DNA from: Pseudomonadota bacterium
GTDB lineage: Bacteria; Pseudomonadota; Alphaproteobacteria; Rickettsiales; SXRF01
Length of the DNA stretch: 55,149 nt
Assembly: GCA_963205245.1 (NCBI GenBank)
Contig: CAUJIB010000002.1
Coordinates: forward strand, 1 to 55,149
Reading direction: 5' to 3'
The translations under genes were made by a program, and so were the position numbers. Positions 54,759-55,149 of the stretch are shown here, piece by piece. Position 1 is the first letter of the stretch. The number at the start of each line of letters is the position of its first letter. The notes beneath the pieces are model-generated. The model saw only the letters and a program-made list of their open reading frames with translations, was not told the DNA's origin and made no database searches.

Positions 54759-55149
54759 TTATTTGCTCTTCCATAATTCCGGACGTTTACTACATACTGC
54801 ATCCGGATTGATATTTCTTTCATGCAAAAGCTTTTTTAATTCATGAATTTCTACTTCCGCATCCCTTCCTTGCAATTCAGGAGAAACAAGACAAAGTTTA
54901 AATCCAGCATCTTTTAATCGCTTGGCATCAGAAGTGTTTAGTGGAAAATGCGTAAAACAATCTATCCATGTCCAATCTATAAGCCCTGCTAGGCTGATTG
55001 CTGTTTCTATGGATTCAAATTCCGATATACGCGTTGCACAATTACGCAATCCATTTTTTGCCCATTTAATAAGGAACGGGAAGGATTGATCCAGAAAGAA
55101 ATAATCATCAATTCCGCGCTCTTTCATGATGGAAATCAGCCGTTCTTCC
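54759..55149 (-). CDS. GDPD-like TIM-barrel protein, C-terminal part
   Basis: The frame is open to the right edge, so the N-terminus is missing. The visible 130 residues contain IDDYFFLDQSFPFLIKWA, TRISEFESIETA, a WTWIDCFTHFP strand and LKDAGFKLCLVSPELQGRD, close to glycerophosphodiester/PI-PLC-type phosphodiesterase-like proteins found in capsule and surface-sugar loci beside nucleotidyltransferases and class II aldolases. A link with the cluster at 20.7-28.5 kb is possible but separated by 26 kb. The enzyme activity is not shown. Confidence 0.68.
   Translation of the reverse strand, partial: EERLISIMKERGIDDYFFLDQSFPFLIKWAKNGLRNCATRISEFESIETAISLAGLIDWTWIDCFTHFPLNTSDAKRLKDAGFKLCLVSPELQGRDAEVEIHELKKLLHERNINPDAVCSKRPELWKSK

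Overview
The window is AT-rich DNA from an alphaproteobacterium. The DnaA, GyrB, RecF, PntB, XerC and TsaD sequences fit that class. So do the DUF484-xerC neighbourhood, the rpsT-rhodanese-dnaA-dnaN-recF-gyrB run, a PAS_5 protein, an MJ0042 zinc-ribbon protein and a TPR-ispE pair. Low GC, dispersed palindromic repeats (one read in frame inside recF) and several unrecognised soluble or membrane proteins among housekeeping genes resemble Rickettsiales- or Holosporales-like genomes. Retained argC, hisI, a D-amino-acid transaminase, polyphosphate genes and pilin genes argue against extreme reduction. The order cannot be fixed from sequence reading alone.

Layout. 1-3.7 kb: end of a DUF484 gene, an unknown membrane protein, a CsgG-type secretion lipoprotein without curli partners, and xerC. 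3.8-9.2 kb: a malate/lactate dehydrogenase-like protein with a long extra C-terminus, pntB without pntA beside it, tsaD, and a protein with a divergent GGDEF domain. 9.3-12.2 kb: uvrD/pcrA and a glutathione S-transferase. 12.2-19.8 kb: an AT-rich gap with a DnaA box, then rpsT, a rhodanese, dnaA, dnaN, recF and gyrB. 19.9-29.7 kb: one compact minus-strand gene string. It runs from an MJ0042 protein and hpt through a GT-C-like/kinase fusion, a HAD phosphatase, a class II aldolase, a second GT-C-like protein, a tandem nucleotidyltransferase and GtrA to a CinA-type protein. It looks like a surface-saccharide or lipid-linked-sugar pathway. 29.7-35.1 kb: ftsE without ftsX, a PAS_5 protein, rplM-rpsI, argC, a gamma-carbonic-anhydrase-like protein, and a second unknown membrane protein followed by a small Cys-rich protein. 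35.4-39.7 kb: sixA, ppk and ppx. 39.7-44.7 kb (minus strand): unknown proteins, a lysozyme-like protein, a pseudopilin, infC, hisI and xth. 44.9-49.2 kb: a TPR lipoprotein-like/secreted protein, ispE, a D-amino-acid transaminase and a HAD phosphatase. 49.2-55.1 kb: a Flp pilin, a Lys/Ala-rich histone-like repeat protein, a LapG-like protease beside a membrane PAS/degenerate HD-GYP protein, an unknown TraB/TIKI-like protein, pncC, and a partial GDPD-like gene.

How the parts connect. Replication initiation (dnaA/dnaN/recF/gyrB), translation (rpsT, rplM, rpsI, infC, tsaD) and polyphosphate turnover form conventional blocks. Three c-di-GMP-related pieces are scattered: a divergent GGDEF protein, a degenerate HD-GYP protein and a LapG-like protease. 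With CsgG, the Flp pilin, the pseudopilin and the saccharide cluster, they point to regulated surface attachment. The best candidates for something undescribed are the saccharide gene string with its GT-C/kinase fusion, and a C-terminal motif shared by the two unknown membrane proteins at 298-1545 and 33908-35098.
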